From assembly GCF_000199675.1 (NCBI RefSeq), contig NC_014960.1:1674001-1738000 (forward strand): DNA of 64,000 nt, written 5' to 3'. The position numbers and the translations under genes are program-made. Within the stretch, counting starts at the first letter, position 1. Every line of letters begins with the position of its first letter. The notes beneath the pieces are model-generated. The model ran no database searches. It saw only the letters and a list, made by a program, of their open reading frames with translations, and was not told the origin of the DNA. The DNA is from Anaerolinea thermophila UNI-1. GTDB taxonomy: Bacteria; Chloroflexota; Anaerolineae; Anaerolineales; Anaerolineaceae. Positions 7,611-15,811 of the stretch are shown one piece after another.

Positions 7611-9014
7611 TTACTGCTGAATGATATCAAAAGGTATTTGCATCAGTTCAAAGAGCGCCTTAAGTTCGTCTATCACACTCCCATAAATCATAACCCAATT
7701 CCTTCCACTACCTGTTGCCGAAACTACATCAAGATAGTGGTCAATTGTGCAATCCGGCCGGATAACGGCTTGAGGAAGCCCTTCAACCCATAATTCGCTT
7801 TCCAGGCACATTCCTGAAGTGATCAAGGCTTTCCATCCATCAGAGCGATATTCCATCTGGAGCATGGTCACCCTGCCTGGCTTTGCAATAAACTCCAGTT
7901 GCACTCCGCCGTCAGGGTCTGCACGATTACAATAATAATCTCCGCAAACAAGAGAAAGTTTTGGCGCGCTAATATTTGGGAATTGTAACCCGGTATGTCC
8001 GCCTACAAGGATGTTCCGGGCTTTGTCCCAAAACCATGCTTTGAACAGAAAACCTACCTGCCCGGTTACCAGACGCAGAAGCACACTGCTTAAGATCGCC
8101 CCCGGATCTAGGGTCGTCAGGTAAATAGTGTGAGGATTATCACTCCATTCCGGAGGCAGTCCCGGACAGATTTTTAATGCTTTGCGAATTTCTGCAGAAT
8201 GGGCTGGAAGAGCAAGCACATCTAAATTATTCTGAAAGGCCACCCGTCGTAAAGCCACAGAGAGTTTTGCCCCCAACTGTAATGTAGGTATGGTTACCAT
8301 CAAATCGGGAACATGCTCCCTTAATTGTTGAACATACTCAGCAACTTCATCCTCTGACACTTTTGTCACTTCTTCCTGATACTCGGTAAGATGAACTTCC
8401 TTCAGAGTAATGCCCAATTCTTGAAATTCTTTGAAGATTTCATCGGTTTTAACCCCCGTGTGCTCCAGCACTGCGATATTTGCACGTCTCAACTGAGTCT
8501 TAACGCGTGCCGACTGAATAAAAGCGTCCAATTTGTGCAGCAAATCGGCATCTTGAATCGACCCAAAGACAGGCAAGTAGGGGACAGATCGTTTGCGCAG
8601 TTCGTAGAAAGCCACAAACATTGATGCCGCACCAGAAGCACGAAGGTACTCCTCATAAGAAAGTGGCTTTGGTGCTCTTTTCCATGGAAGATAACACCAC
8701 GTTACCAGTGGTTTTTTACCTACCGCGGCAACAAGTTCCTGGATGTGCAATTCTTCTACCTGGGTTTGGTATAAAAGAATGACAATATCGCTCTCATCCG
8801 ATTGAAATGCTTGAACAAAACTCAATAGGTCTTGATTGGTAGAAACCACCCAGTGCGAGCAGATACGATATTTTTCGGAGAGCTTTTCCAGAATTGCCCG
8901 GCGATCTGCCTCCAATTCCTGGTGGATCGACTCAAAGGCGGGCTTTTTCAAGTGATCGGAGTATAAAAAGATAACACTGACCTGCGTTTGGGATTCCACG
9001 GTATTGTCCTCCAT
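7611..9014 (-). CDS. L-fucose/L-arabinose isomerase-fold protein, substrate unknown
   Basis: A 467-residue protein resembling the FucI/AraA superfamily: an N-terminal alpha/beta half (residues 1-290), then a C-terminal barrel with the typical NLVGGHTG-like segment (here ILVGGHTGLQ) near 340 and a CGDYYCNRADPDGGVQ stretch. Family members isomerise sugars, but several Chloroflexota and archaeal relatives have no assigned substrate, and the usual metal-binding glutamates cannot be assigned confidently here. An ATG at 9014 and an in-frame TTG at 9020 are both possible starts. It follows the NBR1-domain lipoprotein by 23 nt and is probably co-transcribed with it. Confidence 0.55.
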   Translation of the reverse strand: MEDNTVESQTQVSVIFLYSDHLKKPAFESIHQELEADRRAILEKLSEKYRICSHWVVSTNQDLLSFVQAFQSDESDIVILLYQTQVEELHIQELVAAVGKKPLVTWCYLPWKRAPKPLSYEEYLRASGAASMFVAFYELRKRSVPYLPVFGSIQDADLLHKLDAFIQSARVKTQLRRANIAVLEHTGVKTDEIFKEFQELGITLKEVHLTEYQEEVTKVSEDEVAEYVQQLREHVPDLMVTIPTLQLGAKLSVALRRVAFQNNLDVLALPAHSAEIRKALKICPGLPPEWSDNPHTIYLTTLDPGAILSSVLLRLVTGQVGFLFKAWFWDKARNILVGGHTGLQFPNISAPKLSLVCGDYYCNRADPDGGVQLEFIAKPGRVTMLQMEYRSDGWKALITSGMCLESELWVEGLPQAVIRPDCTIDHYLDVVSATGSGRNWVMIYGSVIDELKALFELMQIPFDIIQQ

Positions 9015-9037
9015 GTTCAACTGGATTTATCTCTGGA

Positions 9038-10246
9038 TCAGCGAACAATTCGCGGGGCTAACCAAATCCCACGATCCTGTTTCATTTCTCCATTGGCTAA
9101 TACAGTAAGAATGAAGCGGACAGTTTTTCCATTAAGAGGGCTCAGGTCAACTTCTACACTGCGGAAAGTTTCATCGTACACTTCATTCCAGTAAGCCAGG
9201 GTTTGAATGGGGTCTGTGCCTATTTGATAATCCAGTTGGAAACGCATATCACAGGACTTGTAGTTATAACTGCAGCCAATAATGGCTTTGAACTTATCCC
9301 CTGTTTGCACTTTATACCCCGGGAATTTCCCTCTCAATGTTCCATCAGTAATGGCTTGAGGTTGGGTAATCAGAGCAGGCTCATCATCAACTACACCGCT
9401 TTCTAATTGAGGTTTTTGCTGTACCAGCACAAAGCCCTTAGCGTCTCCATCCGTTCCAGGACATGGCAAGGTGCCCGCTCCACTACTCCACTCTGCAGAG
9501 CATACCATGAGCACAAAATCAAAGGGATATGCAGAGGTCCCGCTTTTAACTTCAATATCTACATAGAAAGCAGAGTCTCGTGAACCTAATCCAAATACAG
9601 TGCCATCCGGGGCGCGCAGTTTCCAACTACTGCGATATTTTCCTTCGGTAGTAGGGGCGGTAAAGGTAATGGAGATATCAATGGTTTCTCCGGGGGCTAC
9701 CGTGGCATTTAGCGGGGTCGGAGAGGCTCCTCCCATTCGATCCCCCCCTGAAAAGACAGCAGAGTAATTGGTGTTCCAGGTGCAGGTTCCATTGTTTTTT
9801 AGCCGCCAAACCTTTGTGAATGTGGCACCGGGTGGAATAATCGTACCATCAGGAATGGTTACATCGGCAACAAAGCCGGCACGATTGCAAGGCACCGGTG
9901 TTGCTGTAGGAACGGGTGTAAAAGTAGGAAACGGCGTAAAAGAGGGCAAAGGCGTTTGTGTAGGGGGCAAGGTAGATGTAGGCAATGGGGTACTGCTTGG
10001 AGGAACAGCCGTGAAAGTTGGGGTAAAAGTGGATCCCAATAACGCGGCTTTGGTAGCAATGTTAGCCATTTCAGTTTCCATTGCATAGGCTGTTGCTGTA
10101 GCTTGTGCAGCCTGCTGAATAATCAGAGCACTTTGTGTAGCCACTTGGCTTTCATCCACCTGGGGTGTACCTAACAAATTACATCCAGAAAGGACGAAGA
10201 AGATGAACCCCAAATAAGTGAGTAAATATGATCTCTTCTTTGACAT
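9038..10246 (-). CDS. Lipoprotein with NBR1-type Ig-like domain
   Basis: A 402-residue secreted lipoprotein. The signal peptide ends in FVLSGC (residues 17-22), so C22 would be lipidated. A Thr/Pro/Ser-rich linker (about 70-115) leads to a beta-sandwich with the NBR1-domain signature: VTIPDGTIIPPGATFTKVWR, then NNGTCTW and SSWKLRAPDG (about 120-230). A C-terminal beta-rich domain (250-402) is unassigned. NBR1-like domains in Anaerolineae are typically extracellular binding modules. ATG 10246 is preferred to an in-frame TTG at 10258 because GGGAGGG lies 4 nt before it. The Pro/Thr linker is encoded by a short tandem-like low-complexity run. Confidence 0.8.
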   Translation of the reverse strand: MSKKRSYLLTYLGFIFFVLSGCNLLGTPQVDESQVATQSALIIQQAAQATATAYAMETEMANIATKAALLGSTFTPTFTAVPPSSTPLPTSTLPPTQTPLPSFTPFPTFTPVPTATPVPCNRAGFVADVTIPDGTIIPPGATFTKVWRLKNNGTCTWNTNYSAVFSGGDRMGGASPTPLNATVAPGETIDISITFTAPTTEGKYRSSWKLRAPDGTVFGLGSRDSAFYVDIEVKSGTSAYPFDFVLMVCSAEWSSGAGTLPCPGTDGDAKGFVLVQQKPQLESGVVDDEPALITQPQAITDGTLRGKFPGYKVQTGDKFKAIIGCSYNYKSCDMRFQLDYQIGTDPIQTLAYWNEVYDETFRSVEVDLSPLNGKTVRFILTVLANGEMKQDRGIWLAPRIVR

Positions 10247-10340
10247 GATCCCTCCCAATCGAGTGACGAAAACAACACTCTGAAAGTTCCTGAATATCTT
10301 CCTTATGATGAGGATGTTATACTTGGCGTAATCAAAATTT

Positions 10341-11435
10341 ATGATCCGTATTGCTTACTTTATCACACCTCATGGATTTGGACATGCTGCAAGGGCAACC
10401 GCCGTGATGCTGGCTTGCTTGCAGAAATGTCAGGATTTGTGGTTTGAGGTGTACACTACTGTTCCCCAATGGTTTTTTGAAGACTCTCGACTGATTAATT
10501 ATACAATTCATCCTTTGGCTTGTGATGTTGGAATGGTCCAGAAAAATTCTATGGAAGAGGATATTCCCGCCACAATTAAGGCGTTACAATATTTTTATCC
10601 CGTCAACAAACAGTTGATTGAAGAACTATCCAGGGAATTTAGCGAAAAGGAAATAAGAGCGGTGCTCTGCGATGTAGCCCCTTTAGGAATTCTTGCGGCT
10701 CATCAAGCCCGAATTCCCTCGCTGCTAATAGAAAATTTTACCTGGGACTGGATTTATGAAGGTTACCTTTCAGAAGAACCAGATTTTCAGCCTTTCATCG
10801 AATATTTGCAAGGCGTATATCGCCAGGTAATCTATCATATTCAGACCCAGCCGGCTTGCTCGGTAAGTACTCAGGCTGATTTGAACGTTTTTCCTGTCAG
10901 TCGCCCCATTTACAGTTCTAGAGAGGAGATTCGCAAATCCTTGACAATTCCTCAAGATGTTCCAGCGGTCTTAATCACCATGGGAGGAATTGAAAGCAAT
11001 CAATTTCCTTTTGAGGTATTGAAAAAGATGCCCAATGTAGTCTTCATTGTGCCAGGAGGCGCAAAAACCCCTTACAAACAGGCGAATTTAATCCTTCTTC
11101 CCCATCGTTCCGGTTATTATCATACCGACTTAATGAACGCATGCGATGCTGTTATTGGGAAACTTGGGTACAGTACACTGGCTGAAGCCTACTGGACAGG
11201 AACGCCTTACGGATTCATCCCTCGTGCCAGATTCCGCGAGTCGCCCCCTTTGGCTGTTTTCGCAAAAGAAACAATGGGAGGGTTAGAAATCCCCATGGAG
11301 TCTTTTTGGGGGGAACCTCTGTTGAGTTTTATTGAATATTTAATTCAAATACCTAAAAAGAACGCAGTTATGAATGGCTCTGAACAAATTGCTGATTTTT
11401 TGATGGGATTGGTTAACCAAAAAACTCCGCTGTAG
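10341..11435 (+). CDS. MurG/GT28-like glycosyltransferase family protein
   Basis: A 364-residue protein with two Rossmann-like halves. The N-terminal ITPHGFGHAARA segment (8-19) is the glycine-rich acceptor-side loop of GT-B enzymes such as MurG. The C-terminal half has LITMGGIESN and AVIGKLGYSTLAEA (near 275-290), which resemble the nucleotide-sugar binding region. It is probably a cytosolic glycosyltransferase or a related sugar-binding enzyme; donor and acceptor are unknown. No Shine-Dalgarno precedes ATG 10341. Its stop codon lies in the loop of a terminator hairpin. Confidence 0.65.
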   Translation: MIRIAYFITPHGFGHAARATAVMLACLQKCQDLWFEVYTTVPQWFFEDSRLINYTIHPLACDVGMVQKNSMEEDIPATIKALQYFYPVNKQLIEELSREFSEKEIRAVLCDVAPLGILAAHQARIPSLLIENFTWDWIYEGYLSEEPDFQPFIEYLQGVYRQVIYHIQTQPACSVSTQADLNVFPVSRPIYSSREEIRKSLTIPQDVPAVLITMGGIESNQFPFEVLKKMPNVVFIVPGGAKTPYKQANLILLPHRSGYYHTDLMNACDAVIGKLGYSTLAEAYWTGTPYGFIPRARFRESPPLAVFAKETMGGLEIPMESFWGEPLLSFIEYLIQIPKKNAVMNGSEQIADFLMGLVNQKTPL

Positions 11436-11447
11436 AAGCGGAGTTTT
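11421..11447 (+). terminator. Intrinsic terminator containing the stop codon of the preceding gene
   Basis: AAAACTCCGC (11421-11430) pairs perfectly with GCGGAGTTTT (11438-11447); the TAG stop (11433-11435) is in the 7-nt loop. It may also end the thioredoxin transcript from the other strand, because the A and T tracts are symmetric. Confidence 0.8.
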
Positions 11448-11465
11448 GGTGCAAAGCATCGTGTT

Positions 11466-11819
11466 TTAGTGAGTGTTGGCAGAATTAACTACCTCTAAAA
11501 ACTGAGACACAATATCTCGAAGCGCCCGTTCTGGTAACGCGCCTACCTGACGGTGCACAATTTTCCCGTTTGAAAAGAACAGCAAGGTGGGAATTCCCTG
11601 GATGCCGTACTTCATTGCCCATTCAGGATTCTCATCTGTGTTGACTTTTGCAACGATGACTTTTCCGGCATATTCTTTGGCAATTTTCTCCAGAACTGGG
11701 GCTATCATTTTACAAGGTCCACACCAGGGCGCCCAAAAATCGACAATTACAGGTAAAGTGGACTGCAATACAGTTTTTTCAAAAGCAGCATCGGTTACAT
11801 GAATCGGTTCATTGATCAT
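11466..11819 (-). CDS. trxA: Thioredoxin
   Basis: A 117-residue thioredoxin with the redox motif WAPWCGPC and the cis-proline loop GIPTLLFF, both intact. It is a cytosolic thiol-disulfide reductant fed by thioredoxin reductase. ATG 11819 is chosen because GGAG lies 7 nt upstream; the frame extends seven codons further without support. The gene lies 69 nt downstream of the response regulator gene at the end of the kinase/phosphatase operon and may be read from it or from its own promoter. Confidence 0.93.
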   Translation of the reverse strand: MINEPIHVTDAAFEKTVLQSTLPVIVDFWAPWCGPCKMIAPVLEKIAKEYAGKVIVAKVNTDENPEWAMKYGIQGIPTLLFFSNGKIVHRQVGALPERALRDIVSQFLEVVNSANTH

Positions 11820-11888
11820 AGAGTTACTCCAATATTTCAATTTCTCGATGCAATATATCAGAAAAAGAATGGTTCGTCCAGTGCCGAC

Positions 11889-12632
11889 TTAACCTTGGGA
11901 GGATTCTGCTGCTTTTCGGAAATCTACAAATCGATAACCAACCCCTCTTTCGGTGAGAATATATTTTGGATTGGAGGGGTCTTCTTCGATTTTCTGTCTC
12001 AGATAGTTGACATATAAACGTACATAATGCTCTTCATCCCGGTATTCATACCCCCATACTTTGGTAAGAAGTTGTTCATAGGTCATCACCCAGCCGGCAT
12101 TTTGCACTAAATGGTACAACAGACGATACTCTGTAGGTCTAAGTTTGACCAGATTTCCTTCTACCCATACTTCCCGACGCCCAAAGTCAATTTTTAAGCG
12201 ATCATCAACCTGGATAATCTCATTTTTTGCGGTTAGACTGGTTGCTTCAACTCTGCGGAGCACTGCTTTGACCCGACTTACCAGCTCACGAGGACTAAAC
12301 GGTTTGGTTATGTAATCATCTGCCCCCAATTCTAGCCCTCGCACGCGATCGTCTTCTTCGCCTTTAGCAGTGAGCATAATCACTGGCGTATTGCTACTCT
12401 CTCGGATTAGTTTGAGGACCTCAAAACCATCTAAATCCGGGAGCATTACATCCAGTAATACAAGATCGGGCATCTCTGTGCGCACTTTCTCCAAAGCCTC
12501 ATAGCCTCGATAGGCAGAGATAACCTGGAAGCCATCATGCTCCAGGTTCAGGCGGATGAAACGCACCATTCTTTCTTCATCATCCACGACGAGAATGCTT
12601 CGATTTTTGAATTGTTCTGGCACCTGTCTCAC
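11889..12632 (-). CDS. OmpR/PhoB-family response regulator (last gene of kinase/phosphatase operon)
   Basis: A 247-residue DNA-binding regulator. The receiver domain (12-125) has the acidic pair VVDDE, the phospho-acceptor D61 in LLDVMLPD and the conserved lysine in TKPFSP. The winged-helix domain (about 145-235) has RPTEYRLLYHL and a YVRLYVNYLRQKIE recognition helix. No histidine kinase gene is adjacent; the gene belongs to an operon with a Ser/Thr kinase and a PP2C phosphatase. GTG 12632 abuts the stop codon of the upstream 79-aa gene, indicating translational coupling. Ser/Thr phosphorylation as an input is inference. Confidence 0.9.
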   Translation of the reverse strand: MRQVPEQFKNRSILVVDDEERMVRFIRLNLEHDGFQVISAYRGYEALEKVRTEMPDLVLLDVMLPDLDGFEVLKLIRESSNTPVIMLTAKGEEDDRVRGLELGADDYITKPFSPRELVSRVKAVLRRVEATSLTAKNEIIQVDDRLKIDFGRREVWVEGNLVKLRPTEYRLLYHLVQNAGWVMTYEQLLTKVWGYEYRDEEHYVRLYVNYLRQKIEEDPSNPKYILTERGVGYRFVDFRKAAESSQG

Positions 12633-12872
12633 CTACTCGCGAATAAACGTGATAATTTCTTCTTCCTCGCCGGTTGGAAGAACCTCGATGAAGTTAATCC
12701 TGGCAATGGGCCAAATGACCGTGGATACGTTGGGCTCCAGGTAATGAAGGTCTTTTCCATCGCGTTTGCGGGGGTTCTTGAGAATAACCAGATTATCTGT
12801 TGGAGAAGGTAAATGTTCTATTTCTCCCGCCACAGGATCTTCATTCATAATGTGAAGCAATACTGTTGGCAT
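12633..12872 (-). CDS. Small conserved-looking protein of unknown function in the kinase operon
   Basis: A 79-residue acidic protein with no membrane segment or cysteine motif. It starts MPTVLLHIMNEDP and ends with a Glu-rich segment, TGEEEEIITFIRE. The pattern of beta-strands with WPIARINFIEVLP suggests a small beta-rich or LSm/SH3-like fold, but I do not recognise it. It is likely real: it fills the gap exactly between the FHA gene (11 nt) and the regulator (0 nt), and ATG 12872 has GAGG at proper spacing. A GTG nine bases upstream is an alternative start. Confidence 0.65.
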   Translation of the reverse strand: MPTVLLHIMNEDPVAGEIEHLPSPTDNLVILKNPRKRDGKDLHYLEPNVSTVIWPIARINFIEVLPTGEEEEIITFIRE

Positions 12873-12883
12873 ATGATGCACCT

Positions 12884-13405
12884 CTATTTCTTGATCAAAA
12901 TTTGCAAGGCAAATTTTCCCAAAGAAATCATATCCCCATGGTTAAGCGGGTAATCTACATGGGGCACAATTTTCTGACCATTGACACGCGTACCATTAGA
13001 AGAGCCTAAATCGGTGATCACAACTCGATGACTCTGGATTTTCAATGCTGCGTGCAATCGAGAAACGCCCTTTGAATAAGCATCGTAGGGAGAGAGGTCT
13101 ATATCGGGAAGAATGGGTTGACCTTCAGAGGTTCTCCCGAGCGTATATTCGTTTTGTCCAGATAACTCAATTACTTTGCCGCTATCCACAAAACTCAACA
13201 AAACCTTAAATTCTGCTTCGCCTTCCGGGTAAATGCCTGGTTTGGAAGGTGTTTGAGTAGGGGGAGTAACAACAAGTACATCAGAAGGATTGCGTTGAAT
13301 GTGCTGGGTTGTGGTAGTTTGAGAAACCACCAACTGTGCACCACACTCACTGCAATAAAGTGAGCCAGGAAGTTCTTCGTGGTGGCAATTGGGACATTTG
13401 ATCAT
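12884..13405 (-). CDS. FHA-domain protein with N-terminal zinc ribbon
   Basis: A 173-residue protein. Cysteines 4, 7, 18 and 21 form a zinc-ribbon. After a Thr/Pro-rich linker (30-60), the FHA domain (about 75-170) has the phosphothreonine-binding residues: GR at 90-91, SRLHA at 115-119 and SSNGT at 135-139. FHA domains bind phosphothreonine, so this is the natural reader of the kinase encoded upstream in the same operon. ATG 13405 has GGAG upstream, and that GGAG overlaps the end of the J-VWA gene, giving a coupled start. Confidence 0.9.
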   Translation of the reverse strand: MIKCPNCHHEELPGSLYCSECGAQLVVSQTTTTQHIQRNPSDVLVVTPPTQTPSKPGIYPEGEAEFKVLLSFVDSGKVIELSGQNEYTLGRTSEGQPILPDIDLSPYDAYSKGVSRLHAALKIQSHRVVITDLGSSNGTRVNGQKIVPHVDYPLNHGDMISLGKFALQILIKK

Positions 13406-13408
13406 AGG

Positions 13409-14869
13409 CTAATGCTCCATCCCTGAAGGTAAAAGAAGTGCTCGTGTGCCGTACTTAATTCTCTTATCTCCCTCCCGACTAAAGGTACGACTCTGTTGCA
13501 AGTGCTCCGCTTCCAAAAGCACGGCATGTGCCAGTTCACGATCCCCCTGCGAGAGTAATTGCGTCGCCAGATAGTGAAGCCTTCTTGTGGCTTTGTCTAT
13601 TTGCCCTTCCTCTACTTCTTTTTGAATCTTTTCCTGCATTCTGTAAAGTGTCAATTTCCCCAAGGCTTCAATTAATGCGGGGGGTGGCGATTCCGGTTCA
13701 GGTTGATCCATTACTGCGCGTTTAATCTGAATGGGCAAACGTGCGCGCAAGGATTGAGCAGATGGAAGTTCCATTTTGATTTTACCCGTAAGGATCTGAA
13801 GCGAGGTAACATCCGCTGAAATGGGATGAATGACAAACTCGAAGAGCAGGCTCATGCTTTTATGATACATCAATGTGCCTAATGGGATAGGATTCGTGGC
13901 AGGCAGTGGGCTTGTTTCCGGATGGAGGCGGAATGCGTACTTAAGTTCCACACCCTCACCCAACGTAAATTCTAAAGAGAGACCTCTGGCATAGGTATCG
14001 TTCAATAATTGTAATTTTTGCTCAAAGAACTTATTCAAGTCTTTTGGAGATGTTACAAAGATGGAGTTCGCCCCGCTTATGGTAGCAATTTTATCCAGTA
14101 ATTCATCATTCCACTCATGTCCGATTCCCATGGTGTTGATTTGAATTCCATCCTGGGCAGCTTCTTCAGCTAACTCAATACAGGCTTCATCATCTCCGTA
14201 GGTATGCCCATCCGTCAGCAAAATCAACTGACGCATAAAACGCGGATCGATAGAACGAAGTTGTTCGATACCAAGTTGTAAACCTTGATAAATTTCGGTT
14301 CCGCCTCCCACCTGTAGCATGCTAATGCGGTGATCATCCTTGGCTAAATCAGGCACCCGAGTGGGAGGAATAACAACTTCTGCCCTGTCACTAAAGGCTA
14401 CAACCGAAATCAAATCCTGTTTACGGAACTGCTTCAGCAAGTTGAGCGCACTGGATTTCACCATGTCCATTCTGGCGCCATGCATGGACGTGGAGCGATC
14501 CAGGACCAGGCAAATATGGAAAGGAGGGGCTTCTTTTACGTTGTATTCGGCTGTACAAATTAAGTCCACCAGAGCATAGAACAGCTGAGGTTCCTGAATT
14601 CTGGGGATCACCATCCGACTGGTACGGACATTCAGGGTAACTTCCGGGCCTTTCTTAACAGTATCAGGTAAGGAAGCATCGTATTTTGCTCTACGAGCGG
14701 CATTGGAGAGCACATCGTAGGCTTCCTGAATTTCTACAAAGCGATCGTGGGCTTTTGGATCGTCCGTTACATCCGGATGATACTTTTTGGCTAAATCAAA
14801 ATACGCCGAGCGGATTTCTTCCGGCGTTGCATCGAATGATACCCCCAAAATCGAATAATAATCTCTCAA
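13409..14869 (-). CDS. J-domain / von Willebrand factor A domain fusion protein
   Basis: A 486-residue protein. Residues 1-66 are a DnaJ J-domain with the HPD tripeptide at 31-33, needed to stimulate Hsp70 ATPase. Residues about 117-290 are a VWA domain with an intact metal site: DRSTS at 124-128, T191 and D220. The C-terminal part (300-486) contains a beta-rich segment then helices resembling a VIT/Ca-activated-channel-like tail. It has no signal peptide or membrane helix. Start is TTG 14869 with GAGGGAG about 8 nt upstream. It follows the PP2C gene by 13 nt. Linking Hsp70 recruitment to a metal-dependent adhesion domain inside a kinase operon is unusual. Confidence 0.88.
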   Translation of the reverse strand: MRDYYSILGVSFDATPEEIRSAYFDLAKKYHPDVTDDPKAHDRFVEIQEAYDVLSNAARRAKYDASLPDTVKKGPEVTLNVRTSRMVIPRIQEPQLFYALVDLICTAEYNVKEAPPFHICLVLDRSTSMHGARMDMVKSSALNLLKQFRKQDLISVVAFSDRAEVVIPPTRVPDLAKDDHRISMLQVGGGTEIYQGLQLGIEQLRSIDPRFMRQLILLTDGHTYGDDEACIELAEEAAQDGIQINTMGIGHEWNDELLDKIATISGANSIFVTSPKDLNKFFEQKLQLLNDTYARGLSLEFTLGEGVELKYAFRLHPETSPLPATNPIPLGTLMYHKSMSLLFEFVIHPISADVTSLQILTGKIKMELPSAQSLRARLPIQIKRAVMDQPEPESPPPALIEALGKLTLYRMQEKIQKEVEEGQIDKATRRLHYLATQLLSQGDRELAHAVLLEAEHLQQSRTFSREGDKRIKYGTRALLLPSGMEH

Positions 14870-14882
14870 GTCTTAAACTCCC

Positions 14883-15794
14883 TCAGGAGAGATATTGCGC
14901 CAAAATCACACTGATGTTATCAGGCCCACCCGCAATATTCGCCGACTCTACAAGCGTTTGACAAGCTTGGGCAGGGTTTTTGGATGTGTTGACAATGTGA
15001 GCAATGCTCTCTTCGGGCAAAACTCCCCAGAGCCCATCGCTGCAAATTAACAGGCTACCCGGATGAGGAAATTCACAAGTGATGATATCCGGGCGGAAAG
15101 GCTCAGATTGTCCTAAAGCACGATACAGAATATTTCTTTGGGGGTGTGAGGAGGCTTCTTTATCGGTGATTTGTCCTAACTCTTTCAATCTGTGTACCAA
15201 AGAATGGTCTTGTGTTTTCACCTGCACACGCCCATCAGGATACACAAAATACACCCGGCTATCTCCAACATGAGCAATGGTAATTTGTTCGCCCAGAGCA
15301 AGCACAGCAGTTAGCGTAGTGCCCCCTCCAGGCGCTGCTTTCAGCACAGCGCGATGCGCTTCGCGAACACCATTTTCCATCATTTCCTGAATACTTTCTC
15401 CGGCTCCTTCGAGTTCAACCGAAAGCATGAGGGGTGAGATTTTGTTCAGGATAAATTGCGCCATTGTTTTTGCAGCGGCGGCACTGGCGACTTCTCCACT
15501 GGCATGTCCTCCCATACCATCTGCCAGGACAAAGACTCCAAAAGGCAGGTCCCTCACCCCATCGGCAATCGTTGCTGACAGGGCAAAAATAGTGTCTTCA
15601 TTAACCTCTCGTTGTCTACCCACCGAAATGCCCATTCCAACCTGGTATTGTGGAGGGGAAATGTGCACCATTTCGGGTAATACTGACTGCAACTGTTCTT
15701 CGGACAAAGGAGCAGTCTCGATGCCCACCATAGCAACCGGCTTGGTGGGTTCAATCTGTTTTTTGCCAAATAATTTCTTGAAAAAATCCAGCAC
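14883..15794 (-). CDS. PP2C-family Ser/Thr protein phosphatase
   Basis: A 303-residue phosphatase of the PPM/PP2C family. Metal-coordinating motifs are present: VNED at 64-67, ADGMGGHASGE from 91, GDSRVYF, CSDGLWG and GPDNISV. About 50 residues precede the domain and include a basic stretch (FFKKLFGKKQ) that could touch the membrane or partners. The expected role is to reverse the action of the adjacent Ser/Thr kinase. Start is GTG 15794, immediately after GGAGGAATT. The gap to the kinase gene is 17 nt. Confidence 0.95.
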   Translation of the reverse strand: MLDFFKKLFGKKQIEPTKPVAMVGIETAPLSEEQLQSVLPEMVHISPPQYQVGMGISVGRQREVNEDTIFALSATIADGVRDLPFGVFVLADGMGGHASGEVASAAAAKTMAQFILNKISPLMLSVELEGAGESIQEMMENGVREAHRAVLKAAPGGGTTLTAVLALGEQITIAHVGDSRVYFVYPDGRVQVKTQDHSLVHRLKELGQITDKEASSHPQRNILYRALGQSEPFRPDIITCEFPHPGSLLICSDGLWGVLPEESIAHIVNTSKNPAQACQTLVESANIAGGPDNISVILAQYLS

Positions 15795-15811
15795 AATTCC
15801 TCCGCAATGGA

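Noticed and set aside
9768..10088. 106-codon plus-strand frame rich in Gly and Val with repeats
   Set aside because: The repeats are the antisense reading of the Thr/Pro-rich linker of the NBR1-domain lipoprotein.
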